DNA from: Bosea sp. Tri-49
GTDB lineage: Bacteria > Pseudomonadota > Alphaproteobacteria > Rhizobiales > Beijerinckiaceae
Reading direction: 5' to 3'
DNA length: 64,000 nt
NCBI RefSeq assembly: GCF_003952665.1
Contig: NZ_CP017946.1
Span: 496,001 to 560,000, forward strand
Shown: positions 10,088-18,526 of the stretch, piece after piece
Numbering within the stretch: the stretch's first letter is position 1
How the letters are laid out: the number at the start of each line of letters is the position of its first letter
Translations under genes and position numbers: made by a program
Notes under the pieces: generated by a model
Seen by the model: only the letters and a program-made list of their open reading frames with translations
What the model was told of the DNA's origin: nothing
The model's database searches: none

Positions 10088-10846
10088 TCACAGACCGATG
10101 AACTGGCGCAGAAAGGTACCGAGATCGTCGAGGAAGACGCCCATCATCACGCCGACCGTGGCGAGGAACACCAGCATGCCGCCGAGGATGGAAGCGGGTA
10201 CGGCGAGGAAGAAGACCTGCATCTGCGGCATCAGGCGCGCGAGCACGCCAAGACCGAGATTGAACAGCAGCCCGAAGACGATGAAGGGCGCCGAGATTTG
10301 CACGGCGAGCGAAAAGCCCTGCGCCATCGCCTTGACCGCAAGCGTCATGACGTCACCGATCTCGGGAAAGCCACCGGGCGGCAGCAGCCGGTAGCTCTCA
10401 TGGATGGCGGCAAGTGCAAGGTGATGCAGGTCGGCCGCCAGGATCAGCGTGATGCCGAGCATCGAGAGGAAGTTGGCGAGCGAGGGGTTCTGCAGGCCGC
10501 CGGTCGGGTCGACGGTGACGGCAAAGCCGAGGCCGAGCGTCTGGGCGATGATGAAGCCGGCGGTCTGCAGTGCACCCATCAAAAGGCGCACCGTCGCGCC
10601 GATGACGAGCCCGACCATGATCTCGCTGATCAGCAGGCCGCCGAGCCCGGCCGGGTCCTGCGGCATGGTGATCGTGCTGCGAGCCATCGGCAGGATGACG
10701 AGAGTGACGAAGAAGGCGAGGGAGAGCCGGCCGCGCGACAGGATGAAGCGTTCGCCGATGCCCGGCATCAGCATCACCAGGGTGCCGACGCGCGCGAAGA
10801 TCAGCACGAACAGCGCGCTGATCTCGGGCAGGATGGCGATCTGCAT
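10088..10846 (-). CDS. fliR: flagellar type III export protein FliR
   Basis: This polytopic export-gate protein has 252 residues from the ATG at 10846 (MQIAILPEISALFVLIFAR). The MPGIGERFILSRGRLSLA segment and the LNLGLGVLARLMPQMQVFF motif are typical of FliR. An upstream in-frame ATG at 10927 would overlap the fliQ stop by four bases and add 27 residues that look non-conserved; I prefer the start that gives the usual FliR N terminus. It works with FliP and FliQ in the export gate. Confidence 0.95.
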   Translation of the reverse strand: MQIAILPEISALFVLIFARVGTLVMLMPGIGERFILSRGRLSLAFFVTLVILPMARSTITMPQDPAGLGGLLISEIMVGLVIGATVRLLMGALQTAGFIIAQTLGLGFAVTVDPTGGLQNPSLANFLSMLGITLILAADLHHLALAAIHESYRLLPPGGFPEIGDVMTLAVKAMAQGFSLAVQISAPFIVFGLLFNLGLGVLARLMPQMQVFFLAVPASILGGMLVFLATVGVMMGVFLDDLGTFLRQFIGL

Positions 10847-10923
10847 CGGGCGGACCCGGCTCCCGCGCCAGTGAGGCGCGCCGGCCGGACTCCATGGTAA
10901 GGAGGCGCTGGCAGGCGCGAGGC

Positions 10924-11190
10924 TCATTCGCCCGTGGCGATTCGGACGGCGACCCTGCCCATATAACCCGCCAGGGCGTCGCCCATGAACGGCAAAAACA
11001 GCAGCATAGCGGCGAATACCGCGATGATCTTCGGGACATAGACCAGGGTCTGCTCCTGGATCTGCGTCAGCGCCTGGAACAGCGAGACGACGAGGCCGAC
11101 GACGAGCGCGATCAGCATCAGCGGCGCGCCGGCCTTGAGGAAGACGACGATGCCGTCGCGGGCGACGTCTAGGATGGCTGCGGAGGTCAT
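10924..11190 (-). CDS. fliQ: flagellar type III export protein FliQ
   Basis: This 88-residue protein has two TM helices and the FliQ pattern: APLMLIALVVGLVVSLFQALTQIQEQTL is nearly diagnostic, followed by the short loop VPKII and a second hydrophobic helix. It forms the FliP-FliQ-FliR export gate in the basal body. It lies between fliE and fliR in the same minus-strand unit. Confidence 0.96.
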   Translation of the reverse strand: MTSAAILDVARDGIVVFLKAGAPLMLIALVVGLVVSLFQALTQIQEQTLVYVPKIIAVFAAMLLFLPFMGDALAGYMGRVAVRIATGE

Positions 11191-11229
11191 GGGCTCGGAT
11201 CCGGTCGGCGTTGGATGGGAGGGCGGTCG

Positions 11230-11556
11230 TCAGACCGGCATCCGCATGATTTCCTCGTAGGCGGCGATGACGCGGTCGCGCACCGCCACCAGCGTCTCGA
11301 TTGCCGCTTCGCTTTCGGCGACCGCGGTGACTACGTCGACGACATTGGAGCGGCCAGCGGCGACATTGCCGGTCTGAATATCGGCCTGACGAGCGCTCTG
11401 CGCCGTCGATTCCAGCGCCTTGCCGACGAGGGACGAGAAGTCCGGCAGGCCGGCGCCGTCGAGACCGCCGACCGAGGCCGGCTTCTTCAGCAGGGCGCTC
11501 GTGCCCATGCCCTGCATCGAGGCGTAGGCGCCGGCGGCGAAACTCGATGTGGTCAT
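11230..11556 (-). CDS. fliE: flagellar hook-basal body protein FliE
   Basis: This 108-residue protein joins the MS ring or export gate to the proximal rod. The C-terminal half carries the FliE signature (VVTAVAESEAAIETLVAVRD followed by VIAAYEEIMRMPV); the N-terminal half is poorly conserved, as usual. A GGAG ribosome site lies 10 bases before the ATG. It is located between flgC and fliQ. Confidence 0.94.
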   Translation of the reverse strand: MTTSSFAAGAYASMQGMGTSALLKKPASVGGLDGAGLPDFSSLVGKALESTAQSARQADIQTGNVAAGRSNVVDVVTAVAESEAAIETLVAVRDRVIAAYEEIMRMPV

Positions 11557-11584
11557 GAAAGCAGCTCCGCTTCAGCCGGTCGCG

Positions 11585-11995
11585 TCAGGCGCGCAGGATG
11601 TCGATGGTGCGCTGGATCATCCGGCGCGTGGACGAGATGACGTTGAGATTGGCCTCGTAGCTGCGCTGGGCCTCGCGCATATCCATCGTCTCGATCAGCG
11701 AATTGACGTTGGGCATCTTGACCTGGCCGTTGGCGTCGGCGGCGGGATGGCCGGGGTCGTATTTCGTCTTGAAGTCGCTGCGGTCGCGGTTGACCCGGCC
11801 GAGGTCGACGACCTGGGCGTCGAGCTCGCGGTCGAGCCTGCCCTGGAAGCTCACGATCTTGCGGCGATAGGGGTCGACGCCGGCGCGCTCGGGCGAGGAA
11901 TCGGCGTTGGCGAGGTTCTCGGCGATGACGCGCATGCGGCCGGCCTGGCCCTTCAGGCCGGATGCGGCGACGGCGAGGCTCTTGAGCAGATCCAT
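11585..11995 (-). CDS. flgC: flagellar proximal rod protein FlgC
   Basis: This 136-residue rod protein begins MDLLKSLAVAASGLKGQAGR and continues RMRVIAENLANADS, the conserved N-terminal rod helix. The C-terminal helix MDMREAQRSYEANLNVISS is also conserved. The start at 11995 gives the standard FlgC length; the frame stays open upstream but only as a shadow of flgB. It lies 11 bases downstream of flgB. Confidence 0.95.
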   Translation of the reverse strand: MDLLKSLAVAASGLKGQAGRMRVIAENLANADSSPERAGVDPYRRKIVSFQGRLDRELDAQVVDLGRVNRDRSDFKTKYDPGHPAADANGQVKMPNVNSLIETMDMREAQRSYEANLNVISSTRRMIQRTIDILRA

Positions 11996-12006
11996 GACGT
12001 AGCTCC

Positions 12007-12390
12007 TTAGCGACCTTTGCCGATCGCGATCTTCATCAGCCCGAGGCTCTTGCTGTAGAGCGAGGCCGCGAGCTGGTAGTCGGACTGGTTCTGCGCGACC
12101 TTCATCATCTCGTCCTCGAGATTGACGCTGTTGGCGCTGGGCGTCGTCTCGAAGCGCTTGGGATCGCGCGGGTCGAAGCCGCCTTGCTGGCCGGAGAGGC
12201 CGAGATGCATCGGCGAGGTCTGCAACAGAGTCGTGCCACCGCCGGCCTGGGAGGGGGCGCGCAAATCGTGCGGCTTGAAGCGGGGTGTGTCGGCATTGGA
12301 GACGTTCTCGGCGAGCAGCTTCTGGCGCGCCTGATGCCACTGCATGCGCGTCTTCAGAGCTCCCATCAGGCCAAGGCCATTGTTCGCCAT
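12007..12390 (-). CDS. flgB: flagellar proximal rod protein FlgB
   Basis: This 127-residue rod protein starts MANNGLGLMGALKTRMQWHQ, followed by KLLAENVSNADTPRFKPHDL, the FlgB signature, and ends with a helix containing SDYQLAASLYSKSLGLMKIA. An in-frame ATG 54 bases upstream would extend into the CtrA-box region and is less likely. It is the first gene of the flgB-flgC-fliE-fliQ-fliR-flhB-cckA run, with two CtrA-like boxes upstream. Confidence 0.94.
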   Translation of the reverse strand: MANNGLGLMGALKTRMQWHQARQKLLAENVSNADTPRFKPHDLRAPSQAGGGTTLLQTSPMHLGLSGQQGGFDPRDPKRFETTPSANSVNLEDEMMKVAQNQSDYQLAASLYSKSLGLMKIAIGKGR

Positions 12391-12446
12391 GCTGCCAATC
12401 CCCAGTCGGCTCTTGCCGAAGTGGGAAATTATTGCCGAGTGCATGG

Positions 12447-12461
12447 TTAACGCGCGGTTAA
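12447..12461. promoter_or_regulatory. CtrA-like box (TTAA-N7-TTAA)
   Basis: TTAA at 12447-12450 and TTAA at 12458-12461 are separated by exactly seven bases, matching the CtrA full-site consensus. The left half extends to ATGGTTAA (12443-12450), the reverse complement of the TTAACCAT half-site. It lies 57 bases upstream of the flgB start, in the divergent region with fliO. Binding is inferred from the motif alone. Confidence 0.7.
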
Positions 12462-12485
12462 CCCAGCCCGATTTGCAGGTTCATG

Positions 12486-12500
12486 TTAACCATCTGCTAA
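12486..12500. promoter_or_regulatory. second CtrA-like box (TTAA-N7-CTAA)
   Basis: This near-consensus box has TTAA at 12486-12489 and CTAA at 12497-12500 with seven bases between. The first half reads TTAACCAT, the extended half-site. It lies 25 bases from the first box towards fliO, so the pair could serve both the flgB and fliO transcription units. Confidence 0.55.
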
Positions 12501-12598
12501 CCATGTTTCTCGAACTGGCGGCGCTTATGGTATAGCCAACTCCGTCTATCCGTCTGATCGCCTTTACAAAGAGCGGTCGGCGGCTGTCGCGTCGCTTC

Positions 12599-13963
12599 AT
12601 GAGGCAGACCTTGCAGACTTTGTTTGGCTTCGAACTTTCCTCCGGCCTGCGTTGGATCATCGCCTTCGCAGTAGTGCTGCTCCTGGTCGCGCTGCTCGGC
12701 TTCTTCCTGCGGCGGATGAGCGGTGGGCGGCTGAAGTTCAAGGGTCAGGGTGGTGGACGTGCCCGCCAGCCGCGCCTCGGCGTGGTCGATGTCTACGATC
12801 TCGACCGGCAGCGCCAGCTGATCCTGGTGCGGCGCGATAATGTCGAGCACCTCGTGATGATCGGCGGCGCTTCCGACGTCGTGGTCGAGACCAATATTGT
12901 CCGCAGTGGCGGACGCGTGGCGGTGCCGGCGCCTACCGAAGGCCTGGCCGAGCGGCCGCTGGCCTTCGAGGCCGAATCGCGTCCGCAGATCGCCGAGGAA
13001 CCGCGCCCGCTGCCGCCTTCGCCGGTGCCGGCCGCAGCCGTTCCGGTCGATCCCGTTCCGCCGCCGCGTCCGCAACCGCCAGTCGCTCCGGCGCCTCTCG
13101 CACGTCCGATCGCCCAGCCTCAGCCGCCGCGCCCTGTGCCAGCTCCGGTTCCGCCCGCGGTCGCCGCGGGGGCTGCCGGCATCAGCGCCGCCCTGACCCG
13201 CGATCCGGCTCCGGCTGCCAGCGCCAGCGAGCTCGGCGACATGGCGCGTCAGCTCGAAGAGGCCTTGAAGCGGCCGTTCTCTGCCGTGCGTCCCGGCTCG
13301 GCCGGGCCGCGCACGGAGCCGGAAGCGCCGGTGCCGACGCCTGCCGCTCCGCCGTCGGCGCCTCCCGTGCCACCGGCTCCGCCGATCGCTGCTGCCAAGC
13401 CGCCGGCTCCGACGCCAGCGCCCGCCCGACCGGCGCTGGATATGGAAGCCGAACTCGAAATGGCGCTGGGGTTGAAGCCGGCATCGGCCCGCCCCGCTGC
13501 AGCAGAGACACCGCTGGTCGCCCCGCCGGTCTTCGCCCCGCCCAAGCCTCCGGCCGCCGAGCCAGCCAAGGCCGAAGAGAAAAAGCCCGCACCGGCAAAG
13601 GAGCAGACGCCGCCGGCTCCGGTTGCCGATCAGCCCAAGCCTGCCAAGTTCGCGCCCGTCTTCGACGACATGCTCGATGACGAGCTGGATTCCGCCAAGG
13701 CCGACGCGCCTGAGGCAACGGCCAAGGCCGAAGGCAAGCCGAACGAGACCAAGTCGGCCGAGACGAAGCCTGCGGAAGCGAAGCCCGCTGACGTCAAGCC
13801 CGCTGCTGACGTCAAGCCGGCTGAAACCAAGCCGGAAGCCGCGGCCAAGCCGTCGGATTCGAAGCCGGCCGCCAAGCCGCCTGAGGACGACCCGTTCTCG
13901 GTCGATGCGATCGAGGCGGAGTTCGCCCGCCTGCTCGGACGCGATCCCAAGCCGAAAGGCTGA
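12599..13963 (+). CDS. fliO: FliO-like export gate assembly protein with long proline-rich tail
   Basis: This 454-residue protein has one TM helix (about residues 18-38). A short basic linker leads into the FliO-type cytosolic domain (LGVVDVYDLDRQRQLILVRR then NVEHLVMIGGASDVVVETNI). Residues about 125-430 are low-complexity Pro/Ala/Lys sequence with KPAE/KPAD-type repeats. The end returns to a structured-looking, acidic-helical segment (FSVDAIEAEFARLLGRDPKP). FliO helps assemble FliP. Ordinary FliO is roughly a quarter of this length. The gene precedes fliP by 139 bases. Confidence 0.82.
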   Translation: MRQTLQTLFGFELSSGLRWIIAFAVVLLLVALLGFFLRRMSGGRLKFKGQGGGRARQPRLGVVDVYDLDRQRQLILVRRDNVEHLVMIGGASDVVVETNIVRSGGRVAVPAPTEGLAERPLAFEAESRPQIAEEPRPLPPSPVPAAAVPVDPVPPPRPQPPVAPAPLARPIAQPQPPRPVPAPVPPAVAAGAAGISAALTRDPAPAASASELGDMARQLEEALKRPFSAVRPGSAGPRTEPEAPVPTPAAPPSAPPVPPAPPIAAAKPPAPTPAPARPALDMEAELEMALGLKPASARPAAAETPLVAPPVFAPPKPPAAEPAKAEEKKPAPAKEQTPPAPVADQPKPAKFAPVFDDMLDDELDSAKADAPEATAKAEGKPNETKSAETKPAEAKPADVKPAADVKPAETKPEAAAKPSDSKPAAKPPEDDPFSVDAIEAEFARLLGRDPKPKG

Positions 13964-13996
13964 GCAGCCTCCCTGGGGTGAGGGGGCACGAGACTG

Positions 13997-14016
13997 CCTG
14001 CCGCCAAGGCGGCAGG
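13997..14016. repeat. REP-like perfect hairpin
   Basis: CCTGCCGCC and GGCGGCAGG form perfect 9-bp arms around AA, in the spacer between fliO and fliP. There is no T-run, so it is not a normal terminator. It could be a dispersed palindromic repeat or set relative fliO/fliP mRNA levels. Confidence 0.45.
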
Positions 14017-14102
14017 GGATAGCGAGTGAAACCCCCTTCGCCCGCCCCCGAGCCTTGCTCTAGCGTTCCTGCGAGCCCGCGCCTTGATTCGGGCAGGGAC
14101 GG

Positions 14103-14858
14103 ATGATGGGCAGGCGGATACCTACGGCACGGAGATTGCGCTGGCTGGCGGTGCTTGCCGTCGTGCTGGGCGCGCTCGGAAGCGTCGCCCAGGCCCAGAC
14201 GCTCTCGCTCGATCTCGGCCAGGGCGGCGTCACCGAACGGGCGCTGCAGGTGATCGCCGCGATCACGGTGCTGTCGCTGGCGCCGTCGATCCTGATCATG
14301 GTGACCTCCTTCACCCGCATCGCGGTGGTGCTGTCCCTGCTGCGCTCGGCGATCGGCACCCAGACCGCGCCGCCCAACGCGGTGATCATCGGGCTGTCGC
14401 TGTTCCTGACCGGCTTCGTGATGGCGCCGACCCTGAAGGAGGCCTACCGCGTCGCCGGCGCGCCTTTGATTGCCGGGCAGATGCAGCCGCAGGAGGCGTT
14501 CGAGCGTGGTATCGTGCCGTTCCGCGAGTTCATGCTGAAGCATGTGCGCGAGAAGGATCTGGCGCTGTTCATGGAGATGTCGCGCGAGCCCCCGCCCGAG
14601 CGTCCCGATCAGGTGCAGATTCAGGTGCTGGTGCCGGCCTTCATGATCTCGGAGCTCAGGCGCGCTTTCGAGATCGGCTTCCTCTTGTTCGTGCCGTTTC
14701 TGATCATCGACCTGGTGGTCGCCTCGATCCTGATGTCGGTCGGCATGATGATGCTGCCGCCAGTGACGGTGGCGCTGCCGTTCAAGCTGATCTTCTTCGT
14801 GCTGGTCGACGGCTGGGGGCTGGTCGCCGGCTCTCTGGTCAAGAGTTACGGCAGCTAA
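14103..14858 (+). CDS. fliP: flagellar type III export protein FliP
   Basis: This 251-residue protein has a cleavable signal peptide (to about residue 31, ending AQAQT), as is usual for FliP, then LSLAPSILIMVTSFTRIAVV, the FliP signature near the first TM helix, and the C-terminal signature ELRRAFEIGFLLFVPFLIID. Four TM helices are visible. Tandem ATGs occur at 14103 and 14106. It forms the core of the export gate with FliQ and FliR. It is convergent with the large TPR gene, 9 bases apart. Confidence 0.96.
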   Translation: MMGRRIPTARRLRWLAVLAVVLGALGSVAQAQTLSLDLGQGGVTERALQVIAAITVLSLAPSILIMVTSFTRIAVVLSLLRSAIGTQTAPPNAVIIGLSLFLTGFVMAPTLKEAYRVAGAPLIAGQMQPQEAFERGIVPFREFMLKHVREKDLALFMEMSREPPPERPDQVQIQVLVPAFMISELRRAFEIGFLLFVPFLIIDLVVASILMSVGMMMLPPVTVALPFKLIFFVLVDGWGLVAGSLVKSYGS

Positions 14859-14867
14859 GGCGACAGC

Positions 14868-17800
14868 TTAGCCCTGGCCGGGCTTGGGTCCGGCATTGGC
14901 CGCGTCGGCTTCGCCCGCCTTCCGTCTCTCGCGCACGGAGCTGGAATAGGCCGGGTAGCGCTTGCGGTATTCCTTGAGGAAGTCGGTCATGGTGTCGGAG
15001 CCGGAGGCCGAACGCGCGGCCTCGCGGATATCAGCGGCGTTGGCCCGGCTCGCGCCGGTGACGAAGCCGAACAGGCGCGCATCGGCACCCTGCGCCATCT
15101 TGCCGGCGAACTTGGTGCGCAGGCGGTCGAGCGAGAGCGCCTCGTCCGACATGACATAGCCGATGGCGGCGCGCATCACGTCGCCGCGCTCGCCGTCGCT
15201 GAGGGGCGCCTGGCCGCGCCAGCTCTCGCCGAGGATGCGTTCGAGCGCCTCGCCGGCCTCGCGCCAGCGCCGCCCGCTCCACAGGATGTCGGCATTGAGC
15301 CGATCGACTTCGGGGCCGCTTTCGCCCTCCATCAGGTCGAGCGCCTGATCGGTGCGCGACAGGTCTGACAGCGCCTTGGCCTCGAGCAGCAGGCGGGCGC
15401 GCTTGACGTCGGCCGGCAGCTCGGCGAGCCGGGTCGAGACGATCGCCTGCAGGGCTTCCGCCGGCTTGCCGTTCATCAATCGGATCATGGCGAGGCGCGT
15501 CGCCACAGTGGAGCGCGCCGCGCCAGTCAGGCGCCGATCCATCTGGTATTGCAGGATGTCGCTGGCCTGGTCGAGCAGGTCGAGCTCGACCAACCGGTCG
15601 GCGAGCAGGCGGGTGATCTCGTCGCCGCGCCGGCCGATCGGCAGGAACTCCTTGAAGTCGTAGAACAGCGCGAGAGCATCGAGCCGCGGCAGCTTTTCGA
15701 GATCGGGGTCGCTGAACAGCGCTTCGAAGCGCTGGGCGGTCTCGTCATGCAGGAGCCGCGTCGCCGGATGCTCCGGGAAGACCTCGTTGGCGCGCCGCGC
15801 CGTCTGGAAGGCGTCGCGCCAGCGCTGCTGCTCGGCGTAGAGGCGGCCGAGCTCGGCCAGCGCCTCGATCTCGACCTCGCCGCCACGCCAGATCGCCGAG
15901 ACGGTCTCCAGCCGGGCGATGGCCTCGTCGACCGGCAGGTCGGCGCGCTTCTCGGCACGGGCAAGCTTGACGGCGCGCAACTGCGCCTCGGCAGCGACCG
16001 GCCGGGTTTTCGCCTCGAAGAGCGGGCGATAGCCGTTGAGCGCGGCCTCCGGCCGGCCGCTGACATCGTCGAGCTTGGCACGCAGCAGCGCCAGCTCCTC
16101 TGGGTTCATCAGCTCCTCGGGTATGTCGGCGAGGCGTCCGATCTGCTTTTCCGCCACTGTCGCCTCGCCGGAGGCGAGGGCTGCCCGTGCCATCGCCGGG
16201 CGGAACTCGGCCTGGAGATCGGCGGGGTAGCGGTCGAGGATGTCTTCGGCTCGACGGAAGCCGGCGAGGGCCTGACCGTTGCGGCCGAGCCGCTGCTCCG
16301 AGAGGGCACGCCAGAGCCCGGTCTCGGCTTCGTCGCGGATTGGAGCGGCCTCGAAAGCCTTCAGCGCCTCGGCGCTGCGGTGCATGCGGGAGGCGATCAC
16401 GCCGCGCAGGAAGATCGCATCGCGATTACCGCGCATCGCGGCATCGTCGGCCAGGAGCGCATTCAGCGGCCCGGCGGCTTCCGACATCATGCCGTTGGCG
16501 GCGAGGAAACGGGCCAGCGCCAGCCGGGTTTCGGATTTGCGCCCACGTGAGGCGCCGGTGACTTCGCGCAGCAAGGCTGCCGCGCGGTCGCGGATGTCGG
16601 CTGTGTGCAGCGCTGACCAGGCCTCGGTCTCGAGCAATGGCTGCGTGACCGCCCCAGCGCTCTTCTTATCTGCCTCGCTTGGCTTTTCGGCATCGAGGCT
16701 GACGATCAGGCCGTTGCGGCGGCCGATCCGCACCTCGTTGGTGTCGGCGCGCACCGCAAGATCGTCGGCGACGGCGCTGACGACGACGCCATGGGCGCTT
16801 TGCGGCAGCCCGAACTCGACGAAACGATACGGCTTCGACACAGCCCGCGTCGGGCCCATCGCGGTCGCGACCGCGAGCGCCGGGCCGCCTTCGCTGTTCT
16901 CGAGCCAGTGCACGCCGGTCAGGCCTGGCACCGGCACGTTGACGATGGTCTGGCCGCGCTCGTCGGCGCCGCGGCGCGGGCTAAGCGCACCGGCCGGCTT
17001 GCCGGCCTTGTCGCCGAAGGTCAGGGACCATTGCGGGCCGTCATCGGAGAGCCGCACGATCTGCTGGCGGCGCGTCTTCAGCCTGATGATGGTGACCTTG
17101 GTCTCGCGGGTGACGGTGACGTCCTGAACCAGCGCTGGGAGCACGCCTTTGAGCCTGTCCGGGTCGAGCGTGTCGCGCGTGTCGAAGACCAGAGTAACCC
17201 GTCCCGGCTCGGCGAAGGCGGCAGCGCCTGTCGGCCGCGAGAAGCGGAAATCGATGCGGCCGCCATCGCCATCGGCGGCGGAGCCGATCTCGACATCCCG
17301 GGGCGGTGCGTCAGCAGCGACCGTAGCCACTGGCTTGGGCTGGGCTTGCGGCGTCTCGGCTGTCGGGGCAGGGGACGGCGGTGCCGCGGCTGGCTTTTGC
17401 TCTGGCGCCTTGCTCTCCGCCGGCTTGGCTCCGCTTGACGGGGCGGCCTGCAGATCGGCCAGCGACAGCGGGATGGCAGCGCCAGGATGCGGCAGATCGA
17501 CGGTCCAGCCGGCCTCGTCGCGGAAGCTGCGAAGCTGGCGATCCTTCGGCACGGTGAAGACGAGCTGCGTCCGGTCATCCCCGATCGTCGCCTGCTCGAG
17601 CGTGAAGTCGGCCGGCAGGAGGCTGCGGATCTGCGATGGCGTCACCGACAGCGCCTGGTCGAAATTCAGCGTCAGCTTGCCGTCGCCCGAGACGGGCGTG
17701 AGCATGGTCTCCGGCGGCGTCGAGAACATCAGGCGATCGAGCGTCGGCAGGCGGGCGCTGCGGAAGCCGAGCGGCTTCGGCGGGATCGCCGGAGCGCGGG

Positions 17801-18269
17801 CGATCTCCCGTGCGCGTGCTTCGGCGAGGCGCAGGCGCTGGGTGAGTTCGGCGAGAATCTCGGGCGGCAGGCCCGGCAGCTGGCCGGTCCAGTTCTCCGG
17901 CAGCAGGTCGATGAAGGCCCTGTCGCCCGCTTCGAGCAGATTGGCGCGATAGGGGCGGGCAAGAGCAAGACGCAGGCCGCGGCCATCAGGATCGATCCGA
18001 ACGATCGAGATGTAGTTGGGCAGCTCAGCGGCGAGCCGGCTCGGGTCGAGCTGCACCGGCTGGCTGAAGCCGATGACGACGACGCCGTTCGAGACCCGGA
18101 CCCGCGTGGTCACCGGCTCGTCGAAGCTGAAGGCGAGGCGGCCAAAGCCGGCACGCATGGCCTCGCCGCGCAGGGTCGCGTTGGCCGCCGCCACCGGCGC
18201 GACGAAGCCGGCAGCGAGGCTCAGCGCCGCCAGGCCAATGCCGAAGCTCAGGGACCGCAGGATACGCAC
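14868..18269 (-). CDS. large exported TPR protein of the flagellar cluster
   Basis: The protein has 1133 residues from a GTG start. A signal peptide (residues 1 to about 29, ending VAAANA) implies export to the periplasm. Three similar beta-rich segments of about 80-100 residues follow (near 32-130, 190-275 and 325-420), each built around an F-S/D-F-x-x-P/A-type strand and ending with a W or F; they resemble AMIN-type beta domains. A Pro/Ala linker lies around 280-320. From about 560 to 1080 the sequence is helical, with many A-L-x-x-F/Y repeats typical of TPRs. I do not recognise a named family. A CtrA-like box lies 77 bases upstream, which ties it to motility. Confidence 0.8.
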   Translation of the reverse strand: MRILRSLSFGIGLAALSLAAGFVAPVAAANATLRGEAMRAGFGRLAFSFDEPVTTRVRVSNGVVVIGFSQPVQLDPSRLAAELPNYISIVRIDPDGRGLRLALARPYRANLLEAGDRAFIDLLPENWTGQLPGLPPEILAELTQRLRLAEARAREIARAPAIPPKPLGFRSARLPTLDRLMFSTPPETMLTPVSGDGKLTLNFDQALSVTPSQIRSLLPADFTLEQATIGDDRTQLVFTVPKDRQLRSFRDEAGWTVDLPHPGAAIPLSLADLQAAPSSGAKPAESKAPEQKPAAAPPSPAPTAETPQAQPKPVATVAADAPPRDVEIGSAADGDGGRIDFRFSRPTGAAAFAEPGRVTLVFDTRDTLDPDRLKGVLPALVQDVTVTRETKVTIIRLKTRRQQIVRLSDDGPQWSLTFGDKAGKPAGALSPRRGADERGQTIVNVPVPGLTGVHWLENSEGGPALAVATAMGPTRAVSKPYRFVEFGLPQSAHGVVVSAVADDLAVRADTNEVRIGRRNGLIVSLDAEKPSEADKKSAGAVTQPLLETEAWSALHTADIRDRAAALLREVTGASRGRKSETRLALARFLAANGMMSEAAGPLNALLADDAAMRGNRDAIFLRGVIASRMHRSAEALKAFEAAPIRDEAETGLWRALSEQRLGRNGQALAGFRRAEDILDRYPADLQAEFRPAMARAALASGEATVAEKQIGRLADIPEELMNPEELALLRAKLDDVSGRPEAALNGYRPLFEAKTRPVAAEAQLRAVKLARAEKRADLPVDEAIARLETVSAIWRGGEVEIEALAELGRLYAEQQRWRDAFQTARRANEVFPEHPATRLLHDETAQRFEALFSDPDLEKLPRLDALALFYDFKEFLPIGRRGDEITRLLADRLVELDLLDQASDILQYQMDRRLTGAARSTVATRLAMIRLMNGKPAEALQAIVSTRLAELPADVKRARLLLEAKALSDLSRTDQALDLMEGESGPEVDRLNADILWSGRRWREAGEALERILGESWRGQAPLSDGERGDVMRAAIGYVMSDEALSLDRLRTKFAGKMAQGADARLFGFVTGASRANAADIREAARSASGSDTMTDFLKEYRKRYPAYSSSVRERRKAGEADAANAGPKPGQG

Positions 18270-18345
18270 GACCGCTACTCAACCCGACGCGATGGCGGAG
18301 CGGCGACAGGCCGCTCCAACCTGCGCGGAGGCTAGCCCGTCAAGG

Positions 18346-18360
18346 ATAACGGTGGGTTAA
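18346..18360 (-). promoter_or_regulatory. CtrA-like box (minus strand TTAA-N7-TTAT)
   Basis: Read on the minus strand this is TTAA, seven bases, TTAT, one mismatch from the CtrA consensus. It lies 77 bases upstream of the GTG start of the large TPR gene, similar to the distances seen for flgB and fliL. The rest of 18270-18526 holds nothing else I can identify. Confidence 0.42.
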
Positions 18361-18526
18361 GGGATCGACCCTTCGCAACGCATCCATGTCGAGCTCGCCG
18401 TCGGTCAAAAGGGCTGGTCCGTCGCGCTCAAGGTCGAAGAGCTGGAGGTCGCATGATCTCGCAGTTCCCTCAGCCAGATCAGTTTGCCAACTGGTGGCGT
18501 GCGTCGAGATGAGTGTTAGCTCGCTT

